From Brachyhypopomus gauderio (Eukaryota > Chordata > Actinopteri > Gymnotiformes > Hypopomidae): 64,000 bases of DNA. Each line of letters opens with the position of its first letter. Within the stretch, counting starts at the first letter, position 1. The notes beneath the pieces are model-generated. The model was not told the DNA's origin. It did not search any database and saw only the letters and a program-made list of their open reading frames with translations. Position numbers and translations under genes: made by a program. This document shows positions 11,115-23,029 of this stretch, in pieces. The stretch spans positions 2,255,446 through 2,319,445 of the forward strand of contig NC_135225.1 of NCBI RefSeq assembly GCF_052324685.1. The letters are read 5' to 3'.

Positions 11115-12429
11115 AGAAAGTTGATTTGTCCTCTAAATACAAAGCTGCAGCGGTTCTGCTTTGATTTGAGTGGTTTTTATTGGTCAGAAGGGGGGGTAGT
11201 GACTTTGAATGACAGCTTTTACAACCTCTCCCCGGCGAGGTGTGAAGGGGAGGGGGTGGGGTGATCCAATCGGCTCTACAGACAAGCTGGCGCCTTAGAA
11301 GTGATTGAAAGCTGTTCTAACCAATAGTTTACTTCCTTCTGAAGCTAACCAGCCCTCGTTTGCCATGATTGGTGGATAATTTCTTTTATAAGACCCTTCG
11401 GAAAGTGCGTAGTCATTTACAATGTGTGTCCGCTAGCATAGCAACATAAGCTAACCTTTGCTAACCTAAGCTAAGTTCCACCAGAACACACTGTTCGGCG
11501 AAACTGAAGCAGCCGTGGATTATTTTGTTCGTTTTTATTCTGATTGTGGATACTTTTGGACATCACAGATAATAAAAGGATAACTTTTTATGGAATATAT
11601 GAGCAATTTTCGGAATTTTCGCCGAACCCGGAAGTGGGAATGAACACCCGCTACGACGCGACTCCGTGTACTCGTGAGTAAAAATTGATAATTTTTCATA
11701 AGCGATATTGTACAAAATATATATTCTAATACTAAACATTAGATTATAGACAGTATTGGAGCTTTTGAGTGCTGGAGTACTCGGTATCGTGTCGGATGCT
11801 AGCGGAGTTGGCGATGTAAGCTTAGCTTAGCCTGTCGGACTATATTGGACATAAATATAACGTTCATAATTGGACATGAAATTTATTCGTTGTAATTTTC
11901 TGGTCTTTCTGTAATATGTGCAACGTTGTTGTTTGAAATAGCTCATCGGTTTCGTGTATGGAATTTGTTAGCATGTTAGCCTAGTTGGCTAAGGGTGTGT
12001 ACAGGGTGTGGCACATTTTGACATGGGTGTGGTGCACTTGACATTCCTTGGAACAAAGTGGAATAACTTTGCAACGCTTGCATGGATTTGCTCCATTTTC
12101 TCTGTGTTGTTAGAAAGGACCCTAGTGAAATTTATTGTAATTTCTGATAACAAATTTGAATAACTATGTGAATACACATTCCAGTCATGTTCAAGTCAGC
12201 ATTTTTGCCATTCCTGGCATATTAGCATCTGTAATAGAGGCTCTAAAATAAGCCAAATTATGTGAATATGATTTTGAAGTGTATCAATATGTTCCCCCAA
12301 CTGGCTACTTCAGTTCAAGCCCTGAATGATAATTTTCCTATATGTACAACTTGAGATATCTAGTTTTAAAGTGAACTATGTCAGGAATTAAAAAAATGGC
12401 CACCGTGCGTGTGAAACTGCAGTATAAGG
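11115..12429. other. Unassigned sequence, possibly the 5' end of an unrecognised gene or element
   Basis: It holds a GC-richer patch near 11210-11270, a cluster of GCTAGC/GCTAAC motifs near 11432-11475, and a donor-like CGTGAGTAAAAATT near 11671. No open frame of significance or known repeat was recognised. Confidence 0.3.
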
Positions 12430-13542
12430 TTAAGGATTCCTGAGGTTATTCAGATGAAATGTGTAGGTTGTTTGTACTACAAACATGCACATTTAAGGTG
12501 ATTACAGCCATTGGAGTAAGTACCACATCTGTTTTTGCTTATACATCGAATTATGTTTAATTTGTAAATCACATTTAATTGCCTTGTATAAAATGTGGTA
12601 CATAAACTTGCCTTGACGTACCTTACCAAGCTAATCAGGCGCTGATCAGAATGTGCGTAAATGTCTGTGTAACACAGAGGGAGTGTTATGGAAATTCTCT
12701 GTCACAACAACCGGGGTTTCTCTGAAAGAAAAGGTACGAGCGCTCGGAGAGTGACCGTTAGTGAAAGCAACACACACACAGGATGGTTACTTTACCAAAT
12801 CTCTCTAGTTTATTGTTCATACCTCCAGTCCTTTTATACAATAAGGGCTGCCTGGTCAATCATGTGAAACACGGTCAGTACAAAGTCATTACAGAGTCAT
12901 ATGATTTATTTGTCATTAATGTCTGGATTAAAATGTGTTAGTGCCAGATATAGGAATGTAAGAATAAATTCTGCACTCTTAGATGAACGTGTTCTTCGAG
13001 CATGGGTCTTCTGTCTGGAGTTCTTACCAGAGCACTAACTCGGCTGATACCACTTGCTGCTGTTCTTAAATTGTATGTCTGTCTATGGTTATTTGTGCTT
13101 CTTGGCAAACAACTAACTTGCAAAACACTAGGTAATGACATTGACTCCTGTAGTTTAGTAGTAGTCTGACTCAATGGTGTCTTGAATTCTGGCCTATCCG
13201 TACTATTTCCTAGGATGAATTCTGTGATCAAATGCAAAGCACTTTGTAAGTCGCTCTGGATAAGAGCGTCTGCTAAATGCTGTAAATGTAAATGGAACAG
13301 GTCACCTGTGTGGAACATGTCACCTGTGTGGAACATGTCACCTGTCTGGAACCTGTCTCCACTCCCGCCTTCTCCCTGTCAAGTCTCCTTGGCCTAAAGG
13401 GTGACCTCAAACTTCCTCATTTTGGTCGCACGCTATGTCTTACAAATATTCTCTGAGAAAGCAGAGTTTCCACATTTCTATAACAGGGAGTCATGGAGTG
13501 ATGAGGAGGTGGATGCAAGCGCTGAGAAGATCAAGGTTTATT
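12430..13542. repeat. 1.1-kb dispersed repeat, copy 2
   Basis: Second copy of 9096-10224, same orientation, differing by scattered single bases and one minisatellite unit. Unlike copy 1 it continues past GGTTTATT into AAGGACAAGGCC, which looks like the uninterrupted form of the element. Confidence 0.9.
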
Positions 13543-13862
13543 AAGGACAAGGCCTAAAGAACAGCCGTGGTCACTAGAGTTGCATAGCCAACACAAGAAG
13601 AAAACAAGCAAAAAACATACCACAGGCAGGATAACAGACTCAAACACAGGAGATTTTCAGAGTCTTGATTCAAAATACAGACAGACAGATTCCATACAAT
13701 ACAGAGCTACAAAATGTACTTGTCACAACAACCAGCACTGAACAAGCCAAAGGACGGGATTTAAAATACACAAACTAACTAAATTCCCAACGATAAACTA
13801 GAAACCGTTGGGAGCACTAATGTGGGCGGGGCTACAGGGGAGCAGGAAGGAACAAACTGACA
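13479..13862 (-). mobile_element. Probable solo LTR, reverse orientation
   Basis: Read on the minus strand it begins TGTCAGTTTGTTCC, carries TTAATAAACCTTGATCTTCT and ends CTCCCTGTTATA. This is the layout of the other TGTCA...GTTACA solo LTRs in this window. The flanking 5-mers do not match, so the boundaries are tentative. Copy 1 of the 1.1-kb repeat contains only the first part of this LTR and is cut at 10224. Confidence 0.45.
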
Positions 13863-13863
13863 G

Positions 13864-14058
13864 TGGCTGAATCCGAAATGTCGTATTTAAGCAGTAGGCA
13901 CTAGATTTCTATGCAGTACGTTCTGCTCAACCGTTAAAGCAGTGCACTCTTTCAGCAGGCGACTGGGCACTTTTCATAACCTCGAACACACTACCTGTTA
14001 TCTCGTACTGCTTTGGTGTACTGAATAAGAGGGAAGTATGGCATTTCGGACAGACCCA
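13864..14058. mobile_element. Short MITE with ATCCGAAATGTCGTATTT-type inverted ends
   Basis: TGGCTGAATCCGAAATGTCG at the left is an imperfect inverted match of AGTATGGCATTTCGGACAGA at the right. The ~195-bp unit is non-coding. No convincing TSD was seen, so the superfamily is open. Confidence 0.5.
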
Positions 14059-14234
14059 TGAATACACCAGCACACAGAAGAATATAAACAAGGAAATGTA
14101 TATGTATATCATTATATGTAATTATTATTAATATAAATATGAATTATAATACATTTATGATTATGAAAAAAAATCAATATTTCGATTTAAGATGCTTTAA
14201 GATGACAACCATGGCAGTGCCTACGATGCACTGA

Positions 14235-14480
14235 AGACCAGGCCAGTGGCCCAGCTGGACTCGGTCACTCAACGATAACAGAGAGTGGAGGGTAAGGCAG
14301 CGTCTACTGGTCACTTACACATGAAGAGGAGAAGATCCAGGTGAAGGAACCACGCTCAGTCACTCACTGGGCCGACATGGAGAGCAGAAACTCCAGGGTG
14401 GGGTAGCCGATCTCAGGGTTCACTGGGCCAGCATAGAGAGTGAGGAATCCAGGATGGGGTAGATGCGCTTAGCACATACT
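14235..14480 (+). repeat. Imperfect ~65-bp tandem repeat, about three units
   Basis: Related units contain CCAGG(G/A)TGGGGTAG, then CTCAG or CTTAG, CACTGGGCC(G/A)(G/A)CAT and GGAGAG or AGAGAG, repeated near 14338, 14397 and 14455 with drift. No coding evidence. Confidence 0.6.
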
Positions 14481-15523
14481 AAGCCAACATAATGGCGATG
14501 GGGGGAAATAAAACATAGACGTGTTCAGAGTGGCAGTTTTGATAATATTTATAAACTCTACGAACATAGAACAGCAAGACAGGAAATGAACGGCGAGAAG
14601 CGGCAGTCAAACGGATGTCAGCATGTACTCATCCACGGAAGACAGACATACAGGACATATATAACATTCATATCAGTTCCTTACCCCAACACTGAACATG
14701 ATCTGGATCAAACTGTACAGCACTGACATTCATCTGAAGCTTTTTCACCCATATCTAATGAAGGCTTTACAAGTTTTTTGCTCAATTTGTTGATAAATTT
14801 ATGATTCAGAGCACTAGAAGTAAAATCATGTTGAATATGTTGAGTAAGACATGCTTGACTACTTGTATGCAAACCAAGTCCTTTTGTGGGATTTAGAAAG
14901 ACTAAAAAAGATTGACATCCTGTGTTAGATGAATATCATGTATGCAACACAAACCAGTACTGTAAACGTTTCAGTTACTACTCATGTTGCAAGTGGTTGT
15001 CAGTCAGTTTCGTATTGGTATGAAGTACACTGCCTGTGGAACATTCTCTGCCCCTATGATAACACATACAGCTGTATATGCAAAGTTGTGAAGTTGTCTT
15101 TTAAATATGATTATCAGAGGCTGGAAATCATTTCATAACCGAGAGCTACAAATGTTTACTGACAACATGCTTTATGAAATTTCATTTATTTATTTCATTC
15201 TTTTTTTTTTTCATTTACTTAGCAACTTGGCATGCTTAGCGACACCCTTATACACAGCTCTGAAATTTTATTTTATTTTTTTCATAGAAGTGATTCTTGA
15301 GACGTGGGACAATAAAACTTTGAGCTGACAAATTATACTTGCTCATTCATGTCTTGGCAACACATTTAGACACACAAAAAAAAACCCCGAATTCATTTTC
15401 ACCTACATCATAATCCCATATGTAGTAACCCTTCAGTTTCACCAAGCTTAGCAAACAGACCCAGTAAGTTACTTCATTACACATATATAAATAATGATAT
15501 GTTCATAAATCTTAAAAACATAT
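14481..15523. other. Intergenic, nothing recognised
   Basis: AT-rich sequence without recognisable genes. Short ORFs at 14929-15328 show no family signature. Confidence 0.5.
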
Positions 15524-15822
15524 TGTAATGAGGCCAAGCGCAGACAGGATGCAGCAGTGAAAGCATTTATTTTAAACACAGACGTTTATTAACCGATAGC
15601 ACTTGGCGCTATTGCACACAGGAGCTCAAAATAACAACGAACAACACACTAACCAGATTCACACTTAAATACACAGACGCTAACCTAATGCAAGTGCAAC
15701 AAATAACGCTAACAAGACGAGACAGGTGAAACTAGTTACTAGTAAACACTAGTAAACGCACACACAGACTAGAACAAAGGCTAACAAACGAACGTACATG
15801 CACACTACACATGACCTTGACA
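15524..15822 (-). mobile_element. Solo LTR, TSD CATAT
   Basis: On the minus strand it runs TGTCAAGGTCATG...GGCCTCATTACA, 299 bp. It is flanked by a perfect 5-bp TSD, CATAT (15519-15523 and 15823-15827). Length, TG...CA ends and 5-bp TSD identify a solo LTR of a Ty3/gypsy- or ERV-like retroelement; no internal region remains. Confidence 0.85.
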
Positions 15823-15985
15823 CATATTCTTGTTAGGAGACAATTTATATTTCTAGTTATAACGTACAATTAACAAAATGTGAAATATAGTTTAAAAAAT
15901 CCATTCCATACTTACAAATGACTACCTGTGAATTATTTTATATTTAACTATTTTGAGTTAATCAGTTACAGCATTAAAACAAAAT

Positions 15986-16727
15986 CAGGGTTGCCAACTT
16001 TTCAAGATCGCTTGGAGTAAGATTTGAACCTGGAGGAGGTGGCGAACGTAAATCGTTGACGGGGCGGTGTAATGGACACAAATGAAGTATTTGTAACGGG
16101 GCTCGCGCCCCGGAGCGAGGAGACGGACACAATCGCTGAGAAGAGCGAGATTTATTGAAGGGAATACCAGAATCGTCGACGCTGAGCCAGGCAGGGTCAA
16201 TAACGGGAGGGCAGTCCAAGAAACACGCAAACACGGGCATTACAGAGACAGGGGACACGAGAACTTACGAAATAAAAGCAAGAACACACTACGGCCAATA
16301 CGATGCACAAATAGTCAAAACACCAGACAAAGGACGAGGGAGACTAAGGGGCTTATATACAAGGGACTGAAAACGAGGGACAGGTGTGAACGATAATACA
16401 GGGGCGTGGTAACAAACGAGGAATCACGAAGACAAACGAGCTGGGCGGGATGAACAGATACGGAACACCGACATGAGGGAACTCGGAGTGACCGCTACAT
16501 GAGGGGGGCAAGGTCATACGTGACAGTATTATATCGCGATTGATCTATCGATCGCCGGTGGTTGGCTCCAGAGTGAACTAGTAACTCATTGAATCATAGA
16601 TGTGGATCAGAGGTAAATAAACTAGATTTTCTTTCCGGCGTGAGAAATCGGATGTGTGGCGTGAGAGCGTGTGAAAACGGTCAAATGCGTGTGTCTCACG
16701 CTCAATGCGTGAGAGTTGGCAACCCTG
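15986..16727. mobile_element. DNA element with CAGGGTTGCCAAC ends, TSD CAAAAT
   Basis: Inverted ends CAGGGTTGCCAACTTTTCA and GAGAGTTGGCAACCCTG are flanked by a perfect 6-bp duplication CAAAAT. A sister copy at 59267-59578 also shows a near-perfect 6-bp TSD (GCGCTG/GCACTG), and a fragment lies at about 41459-41594. It is non-coding. The 6-bp TSD argues against hAT; the superfamily is not assigned. A solo LTR is nested inside. Confidence 0.85.
16092..16525 (-). mobile_element. Solo LTR, TSD GTATT, nested
   Basis: Minus-strand TGTCACGTATGACC...GCCCCGTTACA, 434 bp. Perfect 5-bp TSD GTATT (16087-16091, 16526-16530). The related element at 59267-59578 keeps the uninterrupted site (AAGTGTTATATCGCG), which confirms the insertion. 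TATATAAGCCCCTTAGTC on the minus strand is a candidate TATA region, and TCAATAAATCTCGCTCTTCT carries the poly(A) signal. Confidence 0.92.
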
Positions 16728-17327
16728 CAAAATGTTATTTTTATAAACATGTATTTAACATTGAATGGCTTGATGCATGCCAAGATTATCACTTTTCCCA
16801 AAGATCAACAAAGAGCCATCAGGCATTTTGGATATTTTGCTGGAGTGCCAATTATCTTACGAAACATTGACACTGTTATTTAGATATGGGGGTAACTGTG
16901 GAGAAACCCTATCAGAGTAATAGTGGTAGTTTTAAGGGATATTAAGGAATATTATACTGTTGAGTAAACCAAAGGAACAGTGTTGTGTACAATGTTGAGT
17001 AAACCAAAGGAACAGAATTGTGTACATCAAAGGAACAGAGTTGTGTACACTGTGTACATTGTTGTGTACAAAAAAGAAAACAGAAGATGCAAAAGCGCCA
17101 AGGCTGTACATCATGGTTCAGGACCTCCAGCTGCACTGTTGTTGCAGGGTGCTGAGGTGGCCAGTGCATAAAAAGTCCCCAACACACTGCAGAGTCAATA
17201 ACTGCACCAGGAGCTTCATGGCCGAGCGGTTCCATGAGAACCTGACATCACCAATCAAAATGCCAAGTGTGAGACTGTGGTGGAGCTGCCACTGGTCACT
17301 GGAGCAGAGTGTTTTGTGGAGCGACTA
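16728..17327. other. Intergenic with GTTGTGTACA-type short repeats
   Basis: Near 16960-17070 the motifs AACCAAAGGAACAG and TTGTGTACA recur several times. ORFs over this patch look repeat-derived and are not called. Confidence 0.4.
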
Positions 17328-17695
17328 ATCACGAGAGATGAGTCTGGGTTTGGCCAATGCCAGGAGAATGTTACCTGCCTGACTATATTGTGCCAAATGT
17401 ATTTAGTACTTAGTATTTAGCATCAGCAGTCTCAGAGAGACGAAAAAATAATCTCTATATCTAGATATTTCGTTATTTTCTTGGGAAAAGAGATGAGGAA
17501 AGATGCTTGAGCAAACCCAAAGAATAAACATATTGCTGTGTCTCTGTGCTGTAACCCCCATGTCATGTGATGTCATCAAGGGGAGGGGAAAGTTGTCGAA
17601 ACCTAAAAAGTTGTCTCTGCAGTATTTCCTCCAGAAGACATTAGTGCATTCTGCCAGAGGAGAACAACAGACCTAGCAGCTAGCATTTAACTCTG
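17328..17695 (+). promoter_or_regulatory. Promoter region and non-coding exon 1 of GPCR copy A
   Basis: This block is duplicated upstream of pseudogene copy B (about 21652-22190 plus 25028-25165), from GATGAGTCTGGGTTTGGC to the donor. Exon 1 probably lies at about 17620-17695 (CAGTATTTCCTCCAGAAGAC through CTAGCATTTAACTCTG) and ends at a strong donor GTAAGT. A TAAAAAG TATA-like box is near 17604. GTGATGTCATCAAG (CRE-like core) at 17567-17580 is kept in copy B and in the putative exon-1 region at 55132. The intron runs 17696-18313 (acceptor TTTTAACAG). Confidence 0.65.
17568..17578 (+). promoter_or_regulatory. CRE-like site TGATGTCATCA (copy A)
   Basis: TGATG-T-CATCA has palindromic arms and contains TGATGTCA, one base from the CREB/ATF site TGACGTCA. 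It lies about 50 bp upstream of the presumed exon 1 start and is identical at 25049-25059 and 55133-55143. Confidence 0.5.
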
Positions 17696-18412
17696 GTAAG
17701 TCAACATGTCCATAAGATACATACTAAATGAGTCCTCTCAATAAATTAGTCTGCAAGGTTCAATTTAAAACTGGTATAAGGGCTTGAAACTTATTTAGCT
17801 TCAAGTATCATTTCGCTTCTAGACCTTTTGTGTTTACACATTGCTTTATCTCTTCAAACATGCTGTGACAGGAATGACATTAGGGTCATACAATTCAGAT
17901 AGCATAGTTTCATTGTGAAACTAGAGCAAAAATTGGAATGTTATATTTTTTTTATTATTCTATCAACACACAGTGCAGCTGAATTTGGGTTTATTCCCAA
18001 TTGTTAAATAATGTAACAATTTGTTGTTAAACAGTTTAACATATGACTTCTTCTATTAAAATTAACATAATGAAGTTCCCAAAGCTTCATTATATGCAGG
18101 AAGTGCACATGTAATTGCCATATCAGATTTTGAATGACTTTCCTTGATCACCCTATCTCAGTTTTAGTGCATGAGGTTAACCAATAAAGAAACAGAGGCT
18201 AAACAAAACAGAACCTAATCACTTTACAAATATTCAGCTAAACCATAATGGTACTATACCAGAACTGATGACAAATGCATTTAACTAAAAATCCTTTTTT
18301 CCTGTTTTAACAGACCAGTTTTTGCCTCTAAAAGAGGAAGCTGAAGGCACATTCACACTTCAAACACATATCTGTGAAAGAAGGCAGGGGGTGAAGAGGG
18401 TGTTTGCTTACC

Positions 18413-19405
18413 ATGACATCCAATATAAGTAGTCATCACTGTGGGCAGGAGCATCAGACTCTGGTAGCCAAAATCCTTCCTCCTATCCTCATCATCGAGC
18501 TCCTGTTGGGTCTGCCAGGAAATCTGATGGCCCTGTACGTCTTCTGCCACCGCACTGTGCACTGGAGACCCACAATCCTCTTTCTCTTCAACCTGGTCGT
18601 GGCTGATTTCTTGCTGCTGGTGAGCTTGCCTTTCCGTATTGACAACCTGCGTCGTGGTGAGAACTGGGTGTTTGGTGACGCTTGGTGTCGGATCAACCTC
18701 TTCATGCTTGCAGTGAACCGATCAGCCAGCATTGGCTTCATGACCGCTGTGGCTGTGGATCGGTACTTTAAGGTTGTCCATCCGCATCATAAAGTGAACT
18801 CTATGAGCTCACGCCAAGCTTCTGGGATTGCTTTCTTCCTTTGGACTGTGGTCATCGCACTGCGGTTTCCTCTCTTGATTGAAAAACTCCTGAGTGAGGA
18901 CAAGAGCAAAAATATCTCTATCTGTCGAAGCTTCAGCTCCTACAATAACCCATCACCAGGCATAAAGCTTCATTACAATTTGTACATTGCTGAATTCTTT
19001 CTCCCCTTGTTGCTTCTACTATTCTGCTCATTCCGAATCTCCTGCGTCCTACGCCGTCGCCAGATGGACAAGGAGAAGAAAGTGAGACGGGCCATCCGCA
19101 CTGTCCTAGTAATCGTTGGGGTCTTCGTCGTTTGTTTTCTGCCTGGAATTGCCACAGGACTGACTGCCGTGTTTCTGAAGAGTTTGGGCAACAAGTACTG
19201 TGATGCTTACAAACTTAGCAGTCAGCTGTTCAGTCTGTCCATCGGGTTCACGTACCTGAACAGTGCGTTGGATCCTCTCATCTACCTTTTCTCCAGCTCC
19301 ATGTTCCGGAATGCAGTGAGGAAGACCGTGAATCGAACTGGACTGGTGCAATTAAACCTCAGTCGCCGTGGCAGCACGACAAGTGGAAGTGATGGCGATT
19401 ACTGA
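18413..19405 (+). CDS. Class-A GPCR, HCAR/OXER1-type receptor, copy A
   Basis: Single coding exon of 330 residues starting at ACCATGA; exon 2 begins at the acceptor at 18313. All class-A marks are present: N37 in GLPGN (TM1), D65 in TM2, C92 at the top of TM3, D116-R117-Y118, W144 (TM4), C171 (second loop), P198 (TM5), CFLP with P244 (TM6) and D287-P288-L-I-Y (TM7). C10 and C263 could form the second extracellular disulfide. N4 is a glycosylation sequon. NRSASI in TM3 holds R103, equivalent to the carboxylate-binding Arg of hydroxycarboxylic acid receptors. These Gi-coupled plasma-membrane receptors sense hydroxy-acids or oxo-eicosanoids. The haao neighbourhood favours OXER1 ancestry over HCAR, but ligand and orthology are inferred. 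A Tc1 lies 61 bp past the stop. Confidence 0.93.
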   Translation: MTSNISSHHCGQEHQTLVAKILPPILIIELLLGLPGNLMALYVFCHRTVHWRPTILFLFNLVVADFLLLVSLPFRIDNLRRGENWVFGDAWCRINLFMLAVNRSASIGFMTAVAVDRYFKVVHPHHKVNSMSSRQASGIAFFLWTVVIALRFPLLIEKLLSEDKSKNISICRSFSSYNNPSPGIKLHYNLYIAEFFLPLLLLLFCSFRISCVLRRRQMDKEKKVRRAIRTVLVIVGVFVVCFLPGIATGLTAVFLKSLGNKYCDAYKLSSQLFSLSIGFTYLNSALDPLIYLFSSSMFRNAVRKTVNRTGLVQLNLSRRGSTTSGSDGDY

Positions 19406-19466
19406 TAGGCCGAGGAGAGAACTAATTTGACCTGATAATGCACACTGCTCGAATAAGCGCCTTTCA

Positions 19467-20846
19467 TACATTACCCACAAAATGTTAGGGATAATTGGCT
19501 TTCGGGTGAAATTTCAAAACGGATCAAAAATTACCTGGACTGTGAACTTCTCTAAACGTTTGAATACATATGTCGAACTTTTCAACGTTTCAGTACTTTT
19601 TGCACAACTTGCTGTTCTCTAGCAAGCTTAACAGCAAAATTCACAATAGGTGTTTGAACCATGAATTGACCAATACAATTCTTGGTTGTATTAGAATCGG
19701 TATTTAAACAGTCCTCCTCATCAGGCTGTTCACATTTTGACATCATGAGACCAAGATGACACCCACTTAACAATTGGTCAACAGTACCTCACAATTACAA
19801 AACTTCAAACAGGATATTCTCAGACCGAAGTGGCCACTGAGCTTAAAGAGTCACAGTGTCATCAGCAGGTTGCAACATACCTACAGAGAGACTGGAAGAA
19901 TCACAAAAAGGCAGAGAAGTGGACGTCCTTTGGCCATGTTCCACACTGATGACAGCCTTATTGTGAACAGTGCCCTGTGGAACTGGATGATGAATGCCAC
20001 ATAACCAGGCACAATTAAGGGAGGTGAGAGGAACCTAAATGTCATATCAGACCATTCAGAACAGTTTACGTCAGAATGGTCTGCATGCAAGACGACCTGC
20101 AAGGTACCTGACCACCCCACCAAACATGTTTGAGATGTCAGGGAGAGTGTTATGCATCGGCCGCTGTTGACATCAGATAAGCCTTTGGTGGTTGTGGTGT
20201 TACAGTGTGGGCAGGTGTGTTTTGTCAATACGGAACTGCCCTGAACTTTGGGAATGCTAGTGACATGCCCAAACTTCTTGAATAACGTCATTGATACAGT
20301 CATTGTGCCTCTGCATAAACAACAGATGCCTAATTTCATCTTCATGGATGACAAACACCATCTCATTGAAGTCCTATAATTATGGAATCGCTGCTGGAGA
20401 CTGGGGTACCTCAAACGGAGTGGCCTGCACTTTCTCCAAACTTGAATTCCATATAAACCTTCTGAAATTGGCTGAGTCGCTGTGTTAGAGGCCCATAACT
20501 ATACTCCAGAACCTCAATGACCTGAGAGCCACACTTCTAGAAAAGTTGTGTGCCCTGCCTCTGCAGGCGATAAACTTGTGAACCACATGAGAAGTTGTTG
20601 TCAAACTGTATTTGGTGCTCAAGGGCACATGACCAGTTATTGAGACAAGTTATTTTTTGTTGGGGTATACCCACCACTGTTGGCTTTTGTTTAAATAAGT
20701 TGTTTGAGATTAGGAAATCACCATTGCATGATTCTACATAAATGCCCAATTTCCATGATGTAACGTCGCTGTAGCATTTACTTTTTATATTTTCCGTAAA
20801 CTCCATCCGAAAGCCAAATGTCCCAAACTTTTTGTGAATAGTGTAT
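19467..20846 (+). mobile_element. Tc1-like transposon in the 3' flank of GPCR copy A
   Basis: Ends TACATTACCCACAAAATGTT and AAACTTTTTGTGAATAGTGT are inverted and bounded by TA. It is the same family as 4766-6114, with transposase scraps LQNFKQDILRPKWPLSLK, RSGRPLAMFHTDD and FIFMDD on +, interrupted by stops. It was inserted at a TA 61 bp after the copy A stop codon. The homologous TA in copy B (25841) carries a different Tc1-type element. Confidence 0.85.
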
Positions 20847-20869
20847 ATGCACCCTTTTTACATTTACAG

Positions 20870-21640
20870 ACGCTATAAATAGGTTCATAGAAACTTGCAA
20901 GTTTTTTTCATTATCACCATTATTTGCTGTTAGTCAAGTCCACAGGCCATTTGCAAAAATCTTGCTTTTTGTATACTGTTTTTTTATATATATAAACCTT
21001 TGTAGACAGGCATTGTCTTCCAAAAAATAAAGGTTAACTGTTAGTTCACCATCTTGGTAATTATCTATGCTACACACAGCTATGAAAAAGGCTTGGCACT
21101 GTACTAATTACATTATAGTATTTTAATTAAACCATGTTAATGTAACCCAGTTACCGCAATGTGAGTTATCCTGTTTTAGTCTCTTCTACTATCTCATAGA
21201 TAGTACTAGATAAGAGCTTAATAGAACTAGTCTACTGGAGTTGGTTTTACCAAGGACCTGTGGGTATATTGGAATGACACTTATGTTGTGTCATTTCTTT
21301 GTTGTAAATTGTGGTAATTTTGAGGAATATTAAAGAATGCATTAATTATTTAAACCTGCTTCATGATGTCACTCTTATTAGTTCATCAGGTTCAACCTAC
21401 TCCTGTTTTGACCTAGAGAAAACCCACTGGCACAACACTATTATGTAAGGATGACTTGAAACGAGTAATTCCATTGCCCACTATCACAAGTGCTTGCAGC
21501 AGTCTTTTGCATTTTCTAGAAAACTTTAATGAGTTTAGATTTGCTTAAGTAGGCCTATATAGAATTCTATCAGTTTTTTCATGTGACGTTAAATGGTGTT
21601 CTTTGTGGTTTTTTAGTTAACACAAGTTGCCTACAGAGTT
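20870..21640. repeat. Spacer of the tandem gene duplication, unit 1
   Basis: Sequence from GGCATTTGCAAAAATCTT to GGTGTTCTTTGTGGTTTTTTAG matches 28505-31575 after removal of the insertions there. Shared strings include GGCTTGGCACTGTACTAATT and AGTACTAGATAAGAGCTTAA. No gene. AATAAAGG near 21027 is a candidate 3' end signal for copy A transcripts. Confidence 0.8.
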
Positions 21641-21649
21641 CTTTCTCTG

Positions 21650-22190
21650 GAGTTCTGATAGATGAGTCTGGGTTTGGCGAATGCCAGGAGAATGTTTCCT
21701 GCCGCACTACATTGTACCAACTGTAAAGGTTGAAAAGAAAACAAAATCAGGATTTCAGAAATGAAAGAAATGGAAATAGAGAAAGCACAACACCTCGTGA
21801 CAAATTTATGTCCTAACATTAAATATGCTTACTGGTAGTATTAGAAAACTAGCAAGCAATTGGATGCGTTTGTGATCACATGTAACTAAAAAGAACTAGC
21901 ATATAGATGTGCAGGAGTTTCATACAGTGCAGCAAGTATTAATTCTTTTTAAATAGTTGGTGAAACAGTGTTAGACAATGTTAGTCAGCCCAGCAACTAA
22001 CTTGTATAATGCATACTTGGTTCTAGAAGCATTAACAGTCTCAGAGAGATAAAAAAGCAGATTTCGGTATATCTATAAATCTATATATTTCTTTATTTTG
22101 TTGGGAATAGAAATAGGGAAAGAGACTTGAGCAAACTACTGTACCCAGGGATTAAAACATATTGCTATGCCTCTGCGTATAGTAACCCCA
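21650..22190 (+). repeat. Duplicated promoter segment of pseudogene copy B (distal part)
   Basis: Parallels 17330-17560 (GATGAGTCTGGGTTTGGC, then AGTCTCAGAGAGA and AGAGACTTGAGCAAAC). It is cut at about 22190 by a 2.8-kb block of transposons and resumes at about 25028 with CCCCCATGTGATGTGATGTC. Confidence 0.75.
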
Positions 22191-23029
22191 TAGAGTGTGT
22201 ATGCAATGGACGTTAAGTCACCATTGACTCCCATTGTAAATGTTTGAAGCCACCAAGATGGCTGTCATGGGAGCTGCCCATAGACTGTATGGAGCATTTT
22301 TGGATGCGCTTGCGTAGTAGACGAAAGTTGGAGCCAAAGTATGCGCATTAGAAATTGTAGGCAGGGCAGTATCTATGGCCCAATCCCTATCATATCCGTT
22401 AGGGAACGCCCACCATTATGCGTGGGAGCCATTGACCGTATATATAATGGACGGTACGTCACCGTTTACTCCCATTGTGAGTTTTTGAAGCCACCAAGAT
22501 GGCCGCATGGACGCTGCCATCTTGAAAATTGGAGCCAGAGCATGCGCATTAGAACCGGTAGGCAGGACAGTATCTCCGCCAGAGACCGTATCTCCGCCCC
22601 GACATTCGTTAGGAAACGCCCACCAGTATAGAAACTTTTGACGTTTTACAAAATAAACAAAGGTAAAAGGTTTTAATATTGCTGTCAAGAGTTTTGCTGT
22701 CGAGAGTTTTGATAGAGCTTTGCTGTTGAGCGCGTTCACGTTTGAGCGTCTGGTATTAATGTCAACCAACGCAGCTATTAACTGTAAATCACCTTATCGC
22801 CACACCCCTTTAAATAACACTTAATAACTTCTATAAAATCTGTTTATCGTAGAGAAAAACACTGGGAGAGATACTAACGCAATGGGGTCTTATAGAATTG
22901 ACAAATTATAATTGCTCAAAAAACTTATTTTACGTGTAATAAAAATTCAAAGTTTCACGTCCGGCCCGTTCACTTACATGGGAATGGGCGGGGTTAAAAG
23001 TTGTACTGCAGCCAGCCACTAGAGGGCAG

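Noticed and set aside
18454..19351. Minus-strand ORFs opposite the GPCR copy A
   Set aside because: They are antisense shadows of the receptor gene; equivalent ones occur opposite copy C.
22341..22769. ORFs of about 100 codons on both strands
   Set aside because: They lie entirely in duplicated EnSpm-like repeat units and show no protein signature.
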